Shown here in pieces: positions 47,016-55,966 of a DNA stretch of 64,000 nt. The notes below the pieces were generated by a model. The model was not told the origin of the DNA. It saw nothing but the letters and a program-made list of their open reading frames with translations, and searched no databases. Source of the stretch: Microbacterium sp. BH-3-3-3 (GTDB lineage: Bacteria > Actinomycetota > Actinomycetes > Actinomycetales > Microbacteriaceae). Position numbers and translations under genes: made by a program. The stretch covers positions 62,001 through 126,000 of the forward strand of contig NZ_VEFS01000007.1 in NCBI RefSeq assembly GCF_007679045.1, given 5' to 3'. Position 1 is the stretch's first letter. The number at the start of each line of letters is the position of its first letter.

Positions 47016-47866
47016 CCCGTTCCGCCATCGACCGCGTCGTCTCCGCGGCTCTCGAAGAAGACGCTCCGTGGGGCGACCTCACGAGCGAGACCCTCATCCC
47101 CGAGAACGCCGTCGCCCGCGCGGAGCTCGTCGCGCGCGTCGAGGGCGTCTGCAGCGGCGCCGCGGTGTTCGCCGCCGCCTTCACCCTCACCGATCCCTCG
47201 ACCTCCGTCGAGCAGCTCGTCGTCGACGGCGAGCGCTTCGCCCCCGGTGACACACTCGCGGTGGTCACCGGTCCCGCCCGCGCGGTGCTGACCGCCGAGC
47301 GCATCGGGCTCAACTTCGTGCAGCGCATGTCGGGCATCGCGACCCTCACCGCCCGCTACGTCGCCGAGGTCGCGCACACCGGCGCGCGCATCGTCGACAC
47401 GCGCAAGACCACGCCCGGCCTCCGCGCGATCGAGCGACAGGCCGTGCGCGACGGCGGCGGTCACAACCACCGTTTCTCACTGTCGGATGCCGTGATGGCC
47501 AAAGACAACCACCTCGCCGTGCTCACCGCTCAGGGACTGTCGGTGACGCAGGCCCTCGAGAGCGCGATCGCGCGGCTCCCCCACACCACTCACGTCGAGG
47601 TCGAGGTCGACCGCCTCGAGCAGATCGACGCGGTGCTCGCGGCCGGGGTCGGCACGATCATGCTCGACAACTTCTCGCTCGACGACCTGCGCACCGGGGT
47701 CGCCCGCATCGCCGGCGCCGCGCAGGTCGAGGCCTCCGGGGGCGTCACACTCGAGACCGTCCGCGCGATCGCCGAGACCGGCGTCGACGTCATCTCGGTC
47801 GGAGCGCTCACGCACTCGGCATCCGCCCTCGACCTCGGGCTCGACATCCGCATCGAGACGGCGTGA
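47009..47866 (+). CDS. nadC: Nicotinate-nucleotide pyrophosphorylase (quinolinate PRTase)
   Basis: The 285-residue enzyme converts quinolinate and PRPP to nicotinate mononucleotide. Visible are EEDAPWGDLTSET, ERIGLNFVQRMSGIAT, DTRKTTPGLRAIERQAVRDGGG, KDNHL, and EASGGVTLETVRAIAETGVDVISVGALTHS. The ATG at 47009 lies just before the nadB stop. Its own stop overlaps nifS (GTGA). Confidence 0.96.
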   Translation: MLTRSAIDRVVSAALEEDAPWGDLTSETLIPENAVARAELVARVEGVCSGAAVFAAAFTLTDPSTSVEQLVVDGERFAPGDTLAVVTGPARAVLTAERIGLNFVQRMSGIATLTARYVAEVAHTGARIVDTRKTTPGLRAIERQAVRDGGGHNHRFSLSDAVMAKDNHLAVLTAQGLSVTQALESAIARLPHTTHVEVEVDRLEQIDAVLAAGVGTIMLDNFSLDDLRTGVARIAGAAQVEASGGVTLETVRAIAETGVDVISVGALTHSASALDLGLDIRIETA

Positions 47867-48993
47867 GCCTCTACCTCGACAACGCCGCCACCACCCCCGT
47901 GCGCCCCGAGGTGCTCGAGGCCATGACCCCGTACCTCACCCGCTACTTCGGCAACCCGTCGAGCCATCACGAGGTGGGTGAGGCCGCGGCATCCGCCCTC
48001 GACGACGCCCGCCGTCGCGTCGCCGCCGTGCTGGGCATGCGTCCCGGAGACGTGCTATTCACCTCGGGCGGCACCGAGTCGAACAACGCCGCGATCAAGG
48101 GGATCGTGCTCGGCTCGGGGCGCCGGCATCTCGTGACCACGGCGATCGAGCACGAATCGGTGCTCGCCTCGGCCGACTACCTGCAGCGCCTGCACGGCGT
48201 CGAGGTCACCCACGCTCCCGTCGACGAGACGGGGACGCTGACCCCCGACGCCCTCGCCGCAGCACTGCGCGACGACACGGCCCTCGTGTCGGTCGGCTAC
48301 GCCAACAACGAGATCGGCACCGTGCAAGACGTCGCGGCGCTCGCCGCCGTCGCACACGCACGCGGAGTGCCCCTGCACCTCGACGCCGTGCAGGCCGCGG
48401 GGTGGCTGCCGCTGTCGGGGACGGGGGCGGATGCCGTGACCATCGCCGGACACAAGATCGGCGCCCCGAAGGGCACGGGGATCCTCGCCGTGCGCGGACG
48501 CCTCCCGTTCGAGCCCCTGCTGCACGGCGGAGGGCAGGAGCGCGGACGCCGCTCGGGCACCCCCGACGTCGCGGGAGCCGTGGGCATCACGGCCGCCCTC
48601 ACCCTCGCCGAGGCCGAGAGGGCCGAAGAGGCCGCCCGGGTCGGCGCCCTGCGCGACGCCTTCATCGCCCGCGTGCTCGCCCTCGTGCCGACCGCCCGTG
48701 TGACGGGTCACCCCACGCATCGCCTCCCCGGCACGGCGAGCTTCGTGTTCCCCGGCACCAACGGCGAGACCGTGCTGCTCGAGTTGGAACGGCACGGCAT
48801 CGTGTCATCGAGTGGATCCGCGTGCGCGGCGGGCAGCGACGAGGCCTCGCACGTGCTGCTCGCGATCGGCGTCGACCACGACGAGGCCCGCACCGCCGTG
48901 CGGTTCACGCTTCCGCACGGCCTCACCGCTTCTCTCGACGACGTGGCGGATGCCGTCGCCGCCGCCGTCACCGCCGTAGGATCGCGCGGGTGA
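47863..48993 (+). CDS. nifS: Cysteine desulfurase, NifS type
   Basis: The 376-residue PLP enzyme starts LYLDNAATTPVRPEVLEAM, has the PLP lysine in TIAGHKIGAPKGTG, and the sulfur-accepting cysteine in SSGSACAAGSDEASHVL. A NifS in the nadABC operon probably builds the [4Fe-4S] cluster of NadA. The GTG start overlaps nadC and the stop overlaps the following glycosyltransferase gene (GTGA). Confidence 0.94.
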   Translation: MSLYLDNAATTPVRPEVLEAMTPYLTRYFGNPSSHHEVGEAAASALDDARRRVAAVLGMRPGDVLFTSGGTESNNAAIKGIVLGSGRRHLVTTAIEHESVLASADYLQRLHGVEVTHAPVDETGTLTPDALAAALRDDTALVSVGYANNEIGTVQDVAALAAVAHARGVPLHLDAVQAAGWLPLSGTGADAVTIAGHKIGAPKGTGILAVRGRLPFEPLLHGGGQERGRRSGTPDVAGAVGITAALTLAEAERAEEAARVGALRDAFIARVLALVPTARVTGHPTHRLPGTASFVFPGTNGETVLLELERHGIVSSSGSACAAGSDEASHVLLAIGVDHDEARTAVRFTLPHGLTASLDDVADAVAAAVTAVGSRG

Positions 48994-49886
48994 GTTCCAC
49001 CGCCGTCACCGTCATCGTCCCCGGGTTCGACGTCGCCGAGTACGCGGAGGAGGCCCTCGACTCCCTCCGCGCGCAGACGCACCCGCACTGGACGGCGGTG
49101 CTCGTCGACGACGGCTCGACCGACGACACCACCCGCCTGTTCGCCGACGCCGAGGCGGACGACCCGCGCTTCCGCTTCGTGCGGCACGACGAGCAGCGCG
49201 GACTCGGCGCCGCCCGCAACTCCGGCCTCGCGCTCGTCGAGACGCCCTACACCGCGTTCCTCGACGCCGACGACGTGATGCGCCCCGACGCCCTCTCGCG
49301 CCTGGTAGACACGCTCGACCGCTCCGGCAGCGCCTTCGTCGTGGGGGCGTACGTGCGTCTGCGTCCGGATGCCGAGGGCCCCGGCTACACCGCAGGCGAC
49401 GTGCAACCGTGGGTGACGGCCGCCACCGACCCGGCGCGCGAGGGCGTCTCGCTGGAGCAGCACCCCGCGGCATCCGGGAACATCGTCGCGTGGTCGAAGC
49501 TCAGCCGCACCGACTTCTGGCGCGAGCACGACCTGCGCTTTCCCGAGGGCCGCTACTACGAAGACCAAGTGCTCGCGCAGCGCATGTACACCCTCGCCCC
49601 CGCCTTCGACACGATCCCCGACGTGGTGGTCGAGTGGCGCCAGCGGCGCGACGGCGGCTCGATCACGCAACGCCTCGGCGAGGTCGACGTGTTGCGCGAC
49701 TACCTCGAAGCCCTCGGCGAGGGGATTGCCGTGCTTCGTGCCGCGGGAGCCGACGCGGCCGTGCGCGAACGCGGGAAACTGATCCGCACGCTGGACCTGC
49801 CGCCGCTCGAGCGCCTCGCCGAGACGCACCCCGACCCGGCGTACCGCATCGCGCTCGAGTCGTTCACAGCGATGCTGCCCGGCTGA
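48990..49886 (+). CDS. Glycosyltransferase family 2
   Basis: The 298-residue GT-A enzyme has VIVPGFDVAEYAEEALDSLRAQTHP, VDDGSTDDT, and the metal-binding LDADDV, with a YYEDQVLAQRM acceptor-side motif. No membrane helices are seen. It starts as GTG inside the nifS stop, so it is translationally coupled to the NAD operon, yet the two functions have no clear link. The sugar donor and acceptor are unknown. A low-complexity GGTGCCGCGGC stretch follows it. Confidence 0.88.
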   Translation: MSSTAVTVIVPGFDVAEYAEEALDSLRAQTHPHWTAVLVDDGSTDDTTRLFADAEADDPRFRFVRHDEQRGLGAARNSGLALVETPYTAFLDADDVMRPDALSRLVDTLDRSGSAFVVGAYVRLRPDAEGPGYTAGDVQPWVTAATDPAREGVSLEQHPAASGNIVAWSKLSRTDFWREHDLRFPEGRYYEDQVLAQRMYTLAPAFDTIPDVVVEWRQRRDGGSITQRLGEVDVLRDYLEALGEGIAVLRAAGADAAVRERGKLIRTLDLPPLERLAETHPDPAYRIALESFTAMLPG

Positions 49887-49894
49887 CGCGCGGG

Positions 49895-50011
49895 CGCAGC
49901 GCGGCGGGCGCCGCGCTGCGGGTGCCGCGGCGCTGGGGGTGCCGCGGCCGCCGGGGGTGCCACGGCCGCCGGGGTGCCGCGGCGCTGGGGGTGCGGCGGC
50001 CGCCGGGATCG
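49895..50011. repeat. G+C-rich low-complexity stretch
   Basis: Repeats of the types GGGTGCCGCGGC and GCCGCCGGGG run between the glycosyltransferase stop and the 67-bp element. It has no coding features. The period is about 15-18 bp and irregular. Confidence 0.7.
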
Positions 50012-50078
50012 CGAGACTGCATCTCGCTGACATATCCGTTGCAGCCTGACGTCGGGTTGTCAGCGAGATGCAGTCTCA
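50012..50078 (-). repeat. 67-bp palindromic element, copy 5 (reverse orientation)
   Basis: The same 20-bp arms enclose a 27-bp interior that matches the reverse complement of the other four copies (CCGTTGCAGCCTGACG...). It lies between the convergent glycosyltransferase and ABC exporter genes, 13 kb from the other copies. Length is again exactly 67 bp. Confidence 0.9.
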
Positions 50079-50116
50079 CGCGGTCCCCATGAGTGCAGGC
50101 ACCCGCGGGGGCCCGG

Positions 50117-50142
50117 CCCCTTCGACAGGCTCAGGGTCCTCC
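50117..50142. repeat. Single hairpin element F
   Basis: One unit with arms GGCCCCT and AGGGTCC around the standard loop in the TCGACAGGCTC orientation. It sits between copy 5 of the 67-bp element and the ABC exporter stop. Confidence 0.75.
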
Positions 50143-50156
50143 GACGGAACTTCGCG

Positions 50157-52100
50157 TCAGGCCGGAGCCTCGTCGGCGCGACGCGAGGGAAGGGCCGCGC
50201 GGGCGAGACCCGCTGCGTCGAGCTGTTCCTCGGCGAGCACGAACGACGAGGCCAGCTGCTCGGCGGCGAGGCTCGCGTACAGGCCGCCTCGGGCCAGAAG
50301 TTCGCTGTGGGTTCCCGATTCGACGATGCGGCCGGCATCCACCACGTGGATCTGATCCGCGCCGATCACCGTCGACAGGCGGTGCGCGATCGACAGGGTC
50401 GTACGGCCGCGCGACGCCGTCTCGAGGGCCTCTTGCACGATGCGCTCGGACACGGTGTCGAGGGCGCTCGTGGCCTCGTCGAGCAGCAGCACCGGCGGGT
50501 CTTTCAGCAGCACGCGCGCGATGGCGATGCGCTGCTTCTCGCCGCCCGAGAGGCGATAGCCGCGCTCGCCCACGACCGTGTCGTACCCGGCCTCGAACGA
50601 CGAGATGACGTGGTGGATGTTCGCCGCCCGGCACGCGGCCTCGATCTCGTCGTCGGTCGCGTCGGGGCGGGCGTAGCGGAGGTTTTCGCGAACAGTTGCG
50701 TGGAAGAGGTAGGTCTCCTGCGAGACGATGCCGATCTCGTCGATGATCGACGCGCGGTCGAGGGTGCGCACGTCGGCGCCCGAGAACATCACGGCCCCGC
50801 CGCTGGCCTCGTACATGCGCGGCGTGAGGTACAGGATCGTCGTCTTACCCGCGCCGGACGGTCCGACGAAGGCGACGTGCTGACCGGGCTCGACCGTGAA
50901 CGAGACGCCGTCGAGCGTCGGACGCGCCTGTTCGGGGGCGTCGGGGTAGCGGAACTCGACGTCGCGGAACTCGATCCGCCCGACCGGCCCGGGCGCCGCC
51001 GACACCGGCTTCGCGTCGGGCACGTCGACGATCGCGGGACGTAGATCGAGGTACTCGAAGATGCGGGCGAACAGCGCCGACGAGGTCTGCACATCGAGGG
51101 CCACGCGCATGAGGCCCATGAGGGGCATGAGCAGGCGCGCCTGGACTGTGGTGAACGCCACGATCGTGCCGGCGGTGATCGCTCCGGCGCCTCCGCCGAT
51201 GAGGTAGCCCGAGACGAGGTAGATGATCGCCGGGACGCTCGACATGATGACCTGGACGACGGCGAAGAAGCCCTGACCGCTCATGGCCCGCCGCACCTGC
51301 AGGTGCACCTGGTTGTCGTTCTCGGCGTCGAAGCGCGCCGATTCGGTGCGCTGGCGGTTGAACGACTTCGACAACAGGATGCCGCTGACACTCAGCGTCT
51401 CTTGCGTGATCGCCGACAGCTCCGACAGCGACTCCTGCGTCTCGCCGGCGATGCGCGCGCGCACCTGCCCGACGCGGCGCTGCACGAAGATGAGGAACGG
51501 CATGAGCGCGATGGCGATGAGGGTCAGGCGCCAATCGATCAGGATCATCGCCACCAGCGAGGCGATCACCGTCACCGCGTTGCCGAGGATGCTCGTGACC
51601 GTGTTGGTCAGCACGCCCGAGACCCCGCCGACGTCGTTCTGCAGACGCGACTGGATGACGCCGGTCTTGGTGCGGGTGAAGAAGCCGAGCTCCATCGACT
51701 GCAGGTGGTCGAACAGACGGGTGCGCAGGTCGCCGGTCACCCGGTTGCCGACCGTGGCGGTCAGCCACGTCTGGGCGACGTTGAGCCCCGCCGAGAAGAG
51801 GAACAGCACGATCATGATGCTGACCAGCGTCGCGAGCAGCCGCAGATCGGGACTCGAGCCGTCGACGGGGAAGAGCGCGTCGTCGAAGATGCGCTGCACG
51901 AGCAGCGGAGGGATCACGGCCACGGCGGCGCCGACGACCACCAGCACGGCGGTCCAGACGATGCGCCACCGGTAGGGACGGAAGAGCTCGACCACGCGCC
52001 GACCGAGGTTCGCGACCCGCGGCGCCTGCGCGTTGCGGCGCCGCTGCGACTCGGCGTCCACGCCGCGGAACATGCTCCCGCCCATCCCGCCCATGCTCAT
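50157..52100 (-). CDS. ABC exporter, half-transporter (multidrug/lipid type)
   Basis: The 647-residue protein has a six-helix ABC membrane domain (about 45-360) and a C-terminal ATPase with GPSGAGKTT, Q-loop SQETYLFH, signature LSGGEKQRIAIA, Walker B LLLDEATSALD and the H-loop AHRLS. This is the MsbA/LmrA-like homodimer form. The ATG at 52100 is chosen; the Gly/Met-rich start SMGGMGGSMFRG is common in actinobacterial members. Substrate unknown. It is divergent from an MFS pump. Confidence 0.92.
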   Translation of the reverse strand: MSMGGMGGSMFRGVDAESQRRRNAQAPRVANLGRRVVELFRPYRWRIVWTAVLVVVGAAVAVIPPLLVQRIFDDALFPVDGSSPDLRLLATLVSIMIVLFLFSAGLNVAQTWLTATVGNRVTGDLRTRLFDHLQSMELGFFTRTKTGVIQSRLQNDVGGVSGVLTNTVTSILGNAVTVIASLVAMILIDWRLTLIAIALMPFLIFVQRRVGQVRARIAGETQESLSELSAITQETLSVSGILLSKSFNRQRTESARFDAENDNQVHLQVRRAMSGQGFFAVVQVIMSSVPAIIYLVSGYLIGGGAGAITAGTIVAFTTVQARLLMPLMGLMRVALDVQTSSALFARIFEYLDLRPAIVDVPDAKPVSAAPGPVGRIEFRDVEFRYPDAPEQARPTLDGVSFTVEPGQHVAFVGPSGAGKTTILYLTPRMYEASGGAVMFSGADVRTLDRASIIDEIGIVSQETYLFHATVRENLRYARPDATDDEIEAACRAANIHHVISSFEAGYDTVVGERGYRLSGGEKQRIAIARVLLKDPPVLLLDEATSALDTVSERIVQEALETASRGRTTLSIAHRLSTVIGADQIHVVDAGRIVESGTHSELLARGGLYASLAAEQLASSFVLAEEQLDAAGLARAALPSRRADEAPA

Positions 52101-52302
52101 GCGGGCCAGCCTACGTCCGACCACCGACACCGTCTCGCGAGGCCTCGATGTCGGGGCCTCTCGATAGACTCGGCGCGCCCGCCGCGGCATCCGGAACGAG
52201 AAATGTCTCGATGCCGGAATATCCCGCCGGCGGCCGCCGTTGCGTTCCCTGCAGTCGCCCGCGTGGCGCCACGAAGCCCCCCGTCTCGAAAAGGACCTCG
52301 TC

Positions 52303-53796
52303 ATGGCCACCACCGGCACCGTCCCCGTCTCCCGGCCGAACTCCGCGCCCGCCTCGGAGGCCTCGCCGCACCGCTCCGGCCCGGTGATCGCCCTGCTCGT
52401 CGTCGCCGCGTTCGTCGTCATCCTCAACGAGACGACGATGTCGGTGGCGCTCCCCGCGATCATGGCCGACTTCGGCGTGAGCGCCGCGACCGGTCAGTGG
52501 TTGACCTCGGCGTTCCTGCTGACGATGGCCGTCGTCATCCCCCTGACCGGCTTCCTCCTCGAGCGCTTCCCGATCCGCAACGTCTTCTTCGCCGCGATGG
52601 GGGTGTTCGCGGTGGGCACGCTCGTCGCCGCGATCGCACCGGCTTTCGGGGTGCTGCTCGTGGGTCGCATCATCCAGGCGATGGGCACGGGCGTGATGAT
52701 GCCTCTGCTGTTCACCACCGTGTTGAACCTGGTCCCCGCGAACAAGCGCGGCCGCGTCATGGGCGTCGTCACGATCGTCATCGCCGTCGCCCCCGCGGTC
52801 GGTCCGACCGTCTCCGGCCTCATCCTGTCCGCGCTCACCTGGCACGCGATCTTCTGGCTCATCCTGCCCATCGCCCTCGTGGCCATCGCGCTCGGCGCTC
52901 GGTGGGTCCGCAACGTCACCCAGACCCGCCCCGACGCACGATTCGACGTGCTCTCCGTGGTCCTGTCGGCGATCGGCTTCGGCGGTCTGGTCTACGGCCT
53001 CAGCGCGATCGGAGAATCGGCATCCGGACATGCGTCCGTTCCGGTGTGGATCCCCCTCGCCGTCGGCGCGGTCTTCGTCACCGTCTTCGTGATCCGTCAG
53101 CTGCGCCTGCAGCGCTCGGATGCCGCCCTGCTCGACCTCCGCGTGTTCCAGAGCCCGTCGTTCCGGCTCGCGGTCCCGCTGGTCGCGATCGTCGTGGCCG
53201 CGCTGTTCGGCTCGCTCATCCTGCTGCCCATCTTCCTGCAGCAGGCGCTCGGCCTCTCCAGCCTCACCGTCGGCCTCATGCTGCTTCCGGGCGGCGTGCT
53301 CATGGGTGTCATGGCGCCGATCGTCGGCCGCCTCTTCGACCGTTTCGGGCCGACCCCCCTCGTCATCCCCGGAATGGTCATCGCGGCCGCGGTGTTGTGG
53401 ACGATGGCACTCACCTTCGACCAGAGCACTCCCATCTGGTGGATCGTCACCGTGTACCTCGGGCTGAATCTCGGACTGGGCCTCGTCTTCACCCCGCTGA
53501 TGACCTCGGCGCTGGGCTCACTCCCCCGCCGGCTCTACTCGCACGGCAGTGCCGTGGTGGGCACCGCTCAGCAGGTCGCAGGAGCCGCAGGCACCGCTGG
53601 CTTCGTCGCGATCATGACCGTGTTCTCGAGCACCGCCCTCGCCGGCGGCGCCGATCAGCCCGGCGCCGTCGCGTCGGGTGTGCACGTGTCGTTCCTCGTC
53701 GGCGCGGTCATCGCGACCGCAGCGGTCGTCCTCGCGTGCTTCGTCCGCAAGCCCGCGGAGGCGGAGGAAGCAGACGCTCCGGTCATCGCGCACTGA
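52303..53796 (+). CDS. MFS transporter, DHA2 (14-helix) family
   Basis: The 497-residue permease has 14 hydrophobic segments, the N-terminal LNETTMSVALPAIMADFGVS, the antiporter motif LVGRIIQAMGTGVMMPL, and the A-loop type ANKRGRVMGVV. It is a proton-coupled efflux pump, probably for drugs or toxic metabolites. The ATG at 52303 follows AAAAGGAC and is preferred to an ATG 21 codons upstream. Confidence 0.9.
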   Translation: MATTGTVPVSRPNSAPASEASPHRSGPVIALLVVAAFVVILNETTMSVALPAIMADFGVSAATGQWLTSAFLLTMAVVIPLTGFLLERFPIRNVFFAAMGVFAVGTLVAAIAPAFGVLLVGRIIQAMGTGVMMPLLFTTVLNLVPANKRGRVMGVVTIVIAVAPAVGPTVSGLILSALTWHAIFWLILPIALVAIALGARWVRNVTQTRPDARFDVLSVVLSAIGFGGLVYGLSAIGESASGHASVPVWIPLAVGAVFVTVFVIRQLRLQRSDAALLDLRVFQSPSFRLAVPLVAIVVAALFGSLILLPIFLQQALGLSSLTVGLMLLPGGVLMGVMAPIVGRLFDRFGPTPLVIPGMVIAAAVLWTMALTFDQSTPIWWIVTVYLGLNLGLGLVFTPLMTSALGSLPRRLYSHGSAVVGTAQQVAGAAGTAGFVAIMTVFSSTALAGGADQPGAVASGVHVSFLVGAVIATAAVVLACFVRKPAEAEEADAPVIAH

Positions 53797-54073
53797 GGCG
53801 GAACCGTGGCCGAGGCGGAAGAGGCCGGTGAGCGGCTCAGCGCGCAGGGAAGCGGAGCCAGACCGGGCCAGCGCGCTGCTCACCTCGCACTGATGCGCAT
53901 ACGCGGCGGGCACAGACCCGTCTCGATGTCACCCCTGGGATGCGGAAGCGGCGCCGCCAGTACGACGAAAGTGACGCGGGTCGACTAAGGCGTCGCCGCG
54001 CGCACGCGAAAGCCGCACCGTCCGCACGAGGGAGCGCGACCCTCCGCGGCTCCGCCGGCGCGTCAGCGCCGGA

Positions 54074-54211
54074 TCAGATCGAGCAGGAACCGCCGCCGCA
54101 GCACTGCGAAGCGGAGGGCTTGTCGTCGTCGGTCTCGACAGCGGGTGCACTCAGCAGCGTGATGAGCGGCTTGGATGCGAGGGCCGTGTCGGACGTAGGT
54201 TCACCGGACAT
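54074..54211 (-). CDS. 45-residue protein with C-terminal CCGGGSCSI
   Basis: The small protein reads MSGEPTSDTALASKPLITLL, then SAPAVETDDDKPSASQ, and ends in CCGGGSCSI. The C-terminus has three cysteines and a glycine run, suited to metal or thiol chemistry. No signal peptide or membrane helix is seen. The start ATG lies at 54211, and the codon use is like the neighbours. I cannot name a family. It lies between the MFS pump and the DJ-1-like gene, on the opposite strand from both. Confidence 0.6.
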   Translation of the reverse strand: MSGEPTSDTALASKPLITLLSAPAVETDDDKPSASQCCGGGSCSI

Positions 54212-54357
54212 GCGCTCGATCCTACGCCTGCGCGAGAGCGCAAGGGCCGCCGCGCGGGACTACCGCCGCCCCGCGGCATCCGCAACCCCCGTCTCGCCCA
54301 CGGCGGCCGTTCCTAGCGTGGGATCACCCCCGATCGACAACAAGAGAGGCGTTCGAC

Positions 54358-54906
54358 ATGACCGATCTGAGCGGAAAGCGCATCGCGTTCCTGGCCACCG
54401 ACGGATTCGAAGACAGCGAGCTCACCAGCCCGTGGGAGGCCGTGACCTCCGCCGGCGCGGAGGCCGTGCTCGTCTCGCCGAACGACGGCAGCATCAGCGG
54501 CGAGAAGGGTCACGAGCAGAAGGTCGACCTCTCGGTCTCCGGTGCCTCTGCGGGCGACTTCGATGCCCTCGTGCTCCCCGGCGGCGTGCAGAACGCCGAC
54601 GACATCCGCATCGTGAAGGACGCCGTGTCGTTCACCCGCGGCTTCTTCGACCAGCACAAGCCGGTCGCCGTCATCTGCCACGGCGGATGGATCCTCACCG
54701 AGGCCGACGTGCTGAAGGGCCGCACGCTCACCAGCTACCCGACGCTGCAGACCGACCTGCGCAATGCCGGCGCCACGTGGGTCGACGAAGAGGTGCACGT
54801 CGACCAGGGCCTGGTCTCGAGCCGCAACCCCGACGACCTGCCCGCGTTCAACGCGAAGCTCGTCGAAGAGGTCGCCGAGGGGAAGCACTCCGGCCAGACG
54901 GCCTGA
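54358..54906 (+). CDS. DJ-1/PfpI family protein (type 1 glutamine amidotransferase-like)
   Basis: The 182-residue protein has IAFLATDGFEDSELTSPWEA (acidic residue of the family), VLPGGVQNADDIR, and the nucleophile elbow AVICHGGWIL with Cys near 104. PfpI-type proteins act as stress chaperones, deglycases or peptidases; the activity is not certain. The start ATG is preceded by AGAGAGG. A hairpin terminator follows. Confidence 0.9.
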   Translation: MTDLSGKRIAFLATDGFEDSELTSPWEAVTSAGAEAVLVSPNDGSISGEKGHEQKVDLSVSGASAGDFDALVLPGGVQNADDIRIVKDAVSFTRGFFDQHKPVAVICHGGWILTEADVLKGRTLTSYPTLQTDLRNAGATWVDEEVHVDQGLVSSRNPDDLPAFNAKLVEEVAEGKHSGQTA

Positions 54907-54920
54907 GCTCCCCCGTTGAC

Positions 54921-54950
54921 GAGGGCCCCGGACTCCGGTCCGGGGCCCTC
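54921..54950 (+). terminator. Terminator after the DJ-1/PfpI gene
   Basis: A 13-bp perfect stem, GAGGGCCCCGGAC and GTCCGGGGCCCTC, has a 4-nt loop TCCG. It lies 14 bp past the stop codon. Confidence 0.8.
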
Positions 54951-54971
54951 GCTCGCGTGAGGGGTCAAAAA

Positions 54972-55141
54972 GTGTCGCCGAGGAGTGCGCCAGGCGACAC
55001 CTTTCGACCCCTCATGCGCGGGAAGACGGGCAGGCGGGGGGGGAGGCGTGCGCCAGGCGACAGTTGTCGACCCCGTCACGCGCGGGAAGACAGGCAGGCG
55101 GGGCCGAGGCACGCGCCAGGCGACAGTTCTCCACCCCTCAC
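54972..55141. repeat. Three tandem 63-bp units between convergent genes
   Basis: Units are aligned on TGCGCCAGGCGACA at 54986, 55049 and 55112 (63-bp period). Each continues with a TCGACCCC(T) block and GCGCGGGAAGAC(G/A)GGCAGGCGGG. The first unit forms a hairpin GTGTCGCC/GGCGACAC. The third runs into the fpg stop at 55138. Nothing else is coded here. Confidence 0.85.
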
Positions 55142-55953
55142 GCCGAGGAGGACTGGCACGCGGGGCACCACTGCCCGCCGCCCTTGGTGCCGGGGATGTC
55201 CTCGACCACGCCGGCGCACCCGGGGCACGGCTCGCCCGTGCGCCCGTGCACCTGCATCGCGGCAACCTTCGCGGCCTTCTGCTCGGCGATCGGCACTCCT
55301 CGTCGCGCGAGCACGGCCGCGGTCAGGGTGTCGTGAAGGGCTGCGTGCAGCCGGGTGATCTCGTCGGCGCTCAGGCTCGCCGCATGCGCCGTCGGGTCCA
55401 GCCGCGCCGCGAACATGATCTCGTCGGAGTACGCGTTGCCGATCCCGGCCAGCGTCTCCTGCTCCTGCAGCAGGGCCTTCAGCTGCTTGCGCCGACCGCC
55501 GAGCGCGGTCACGAGCATCTCGCGCGAGAACGCCGGGTCCGCGGCATCCGGACCCAGCTTCGCCACCGCGGGCACCTCATCGGCGGCGTCCGCCACGTGA
55601 AGCTGCACCGAGAGCCACTCGCCCGCGTCGGTGATGCCCAGGATGCCGTGATCGAACGCGACCCGCGCGATCACCGCGGCCGCGGACTCGACCTCTGCGA
55701 CCCCCGCGTCCTGCCAGGTCGCCCATCCCGCCCGGCCGAAGCCGAGCGCGAGGTGCACCCCGTCGAGGTCGAGGTCGATGTGCTTGCCGAACCGCGTGAC
55801 CGCGGTCACGCGCCGGCCGATCAGTTCGTCGAGGGGACGGGCACGCGTCTTGCGCGCCCGCCCTTCGACGAGGTCGACCCCGACGACCTCGTGACCGCGG
55901 AGGCGCTCGCGCAGGAACAGCGCGAGCGCCTCGACCTCGGGTGCCTCAGGCAT
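55138..55953 (-). CDS. Fpg/Nei family DNA glycosylase-lyase
   Basis: The 271-residue base-excision enzyme has N-terminal MPEAPEVEAL (Pro2 as the Schiff-base residue, Glu3; Ala replaces the common Leu4), GRAGW, the H2TH region NAYSDEIMFAARLDP, and a zinc finger with CPGC and CPAC. It removes oxidised bases. It is 13 bp after the SPFH gene and probably in its operon. Whether it is Fpg or Nei cannot be decided from sequence alone. Confidence 0.88.
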   Translation of the reverse strand: MPEAPEVEALALFLRERLRGHEVVGVDLVEGRARKTRARPLDELIGRRVTAVTRFGKHIDLDLDGVHLALGFGRAGWATWQDAGVAEVESAAAVIARVAFDHGILGITDAGEWLSVQLHVADAADEVPAVAKLGPDAADPAFSREMLVTALGGRRKQLKALLQEQETLAGIGNAYSDEIMFAARLDPTAHAASLSADEITRLHAALHDTLTAAVLARRGVPIAEQKAAKVAAMQVHGRTGEPCPGCAGVVEDIPGTKGGGQWCPACQSSSA

Positions 55954-55966
55954 GTCGGCGCTGCTC

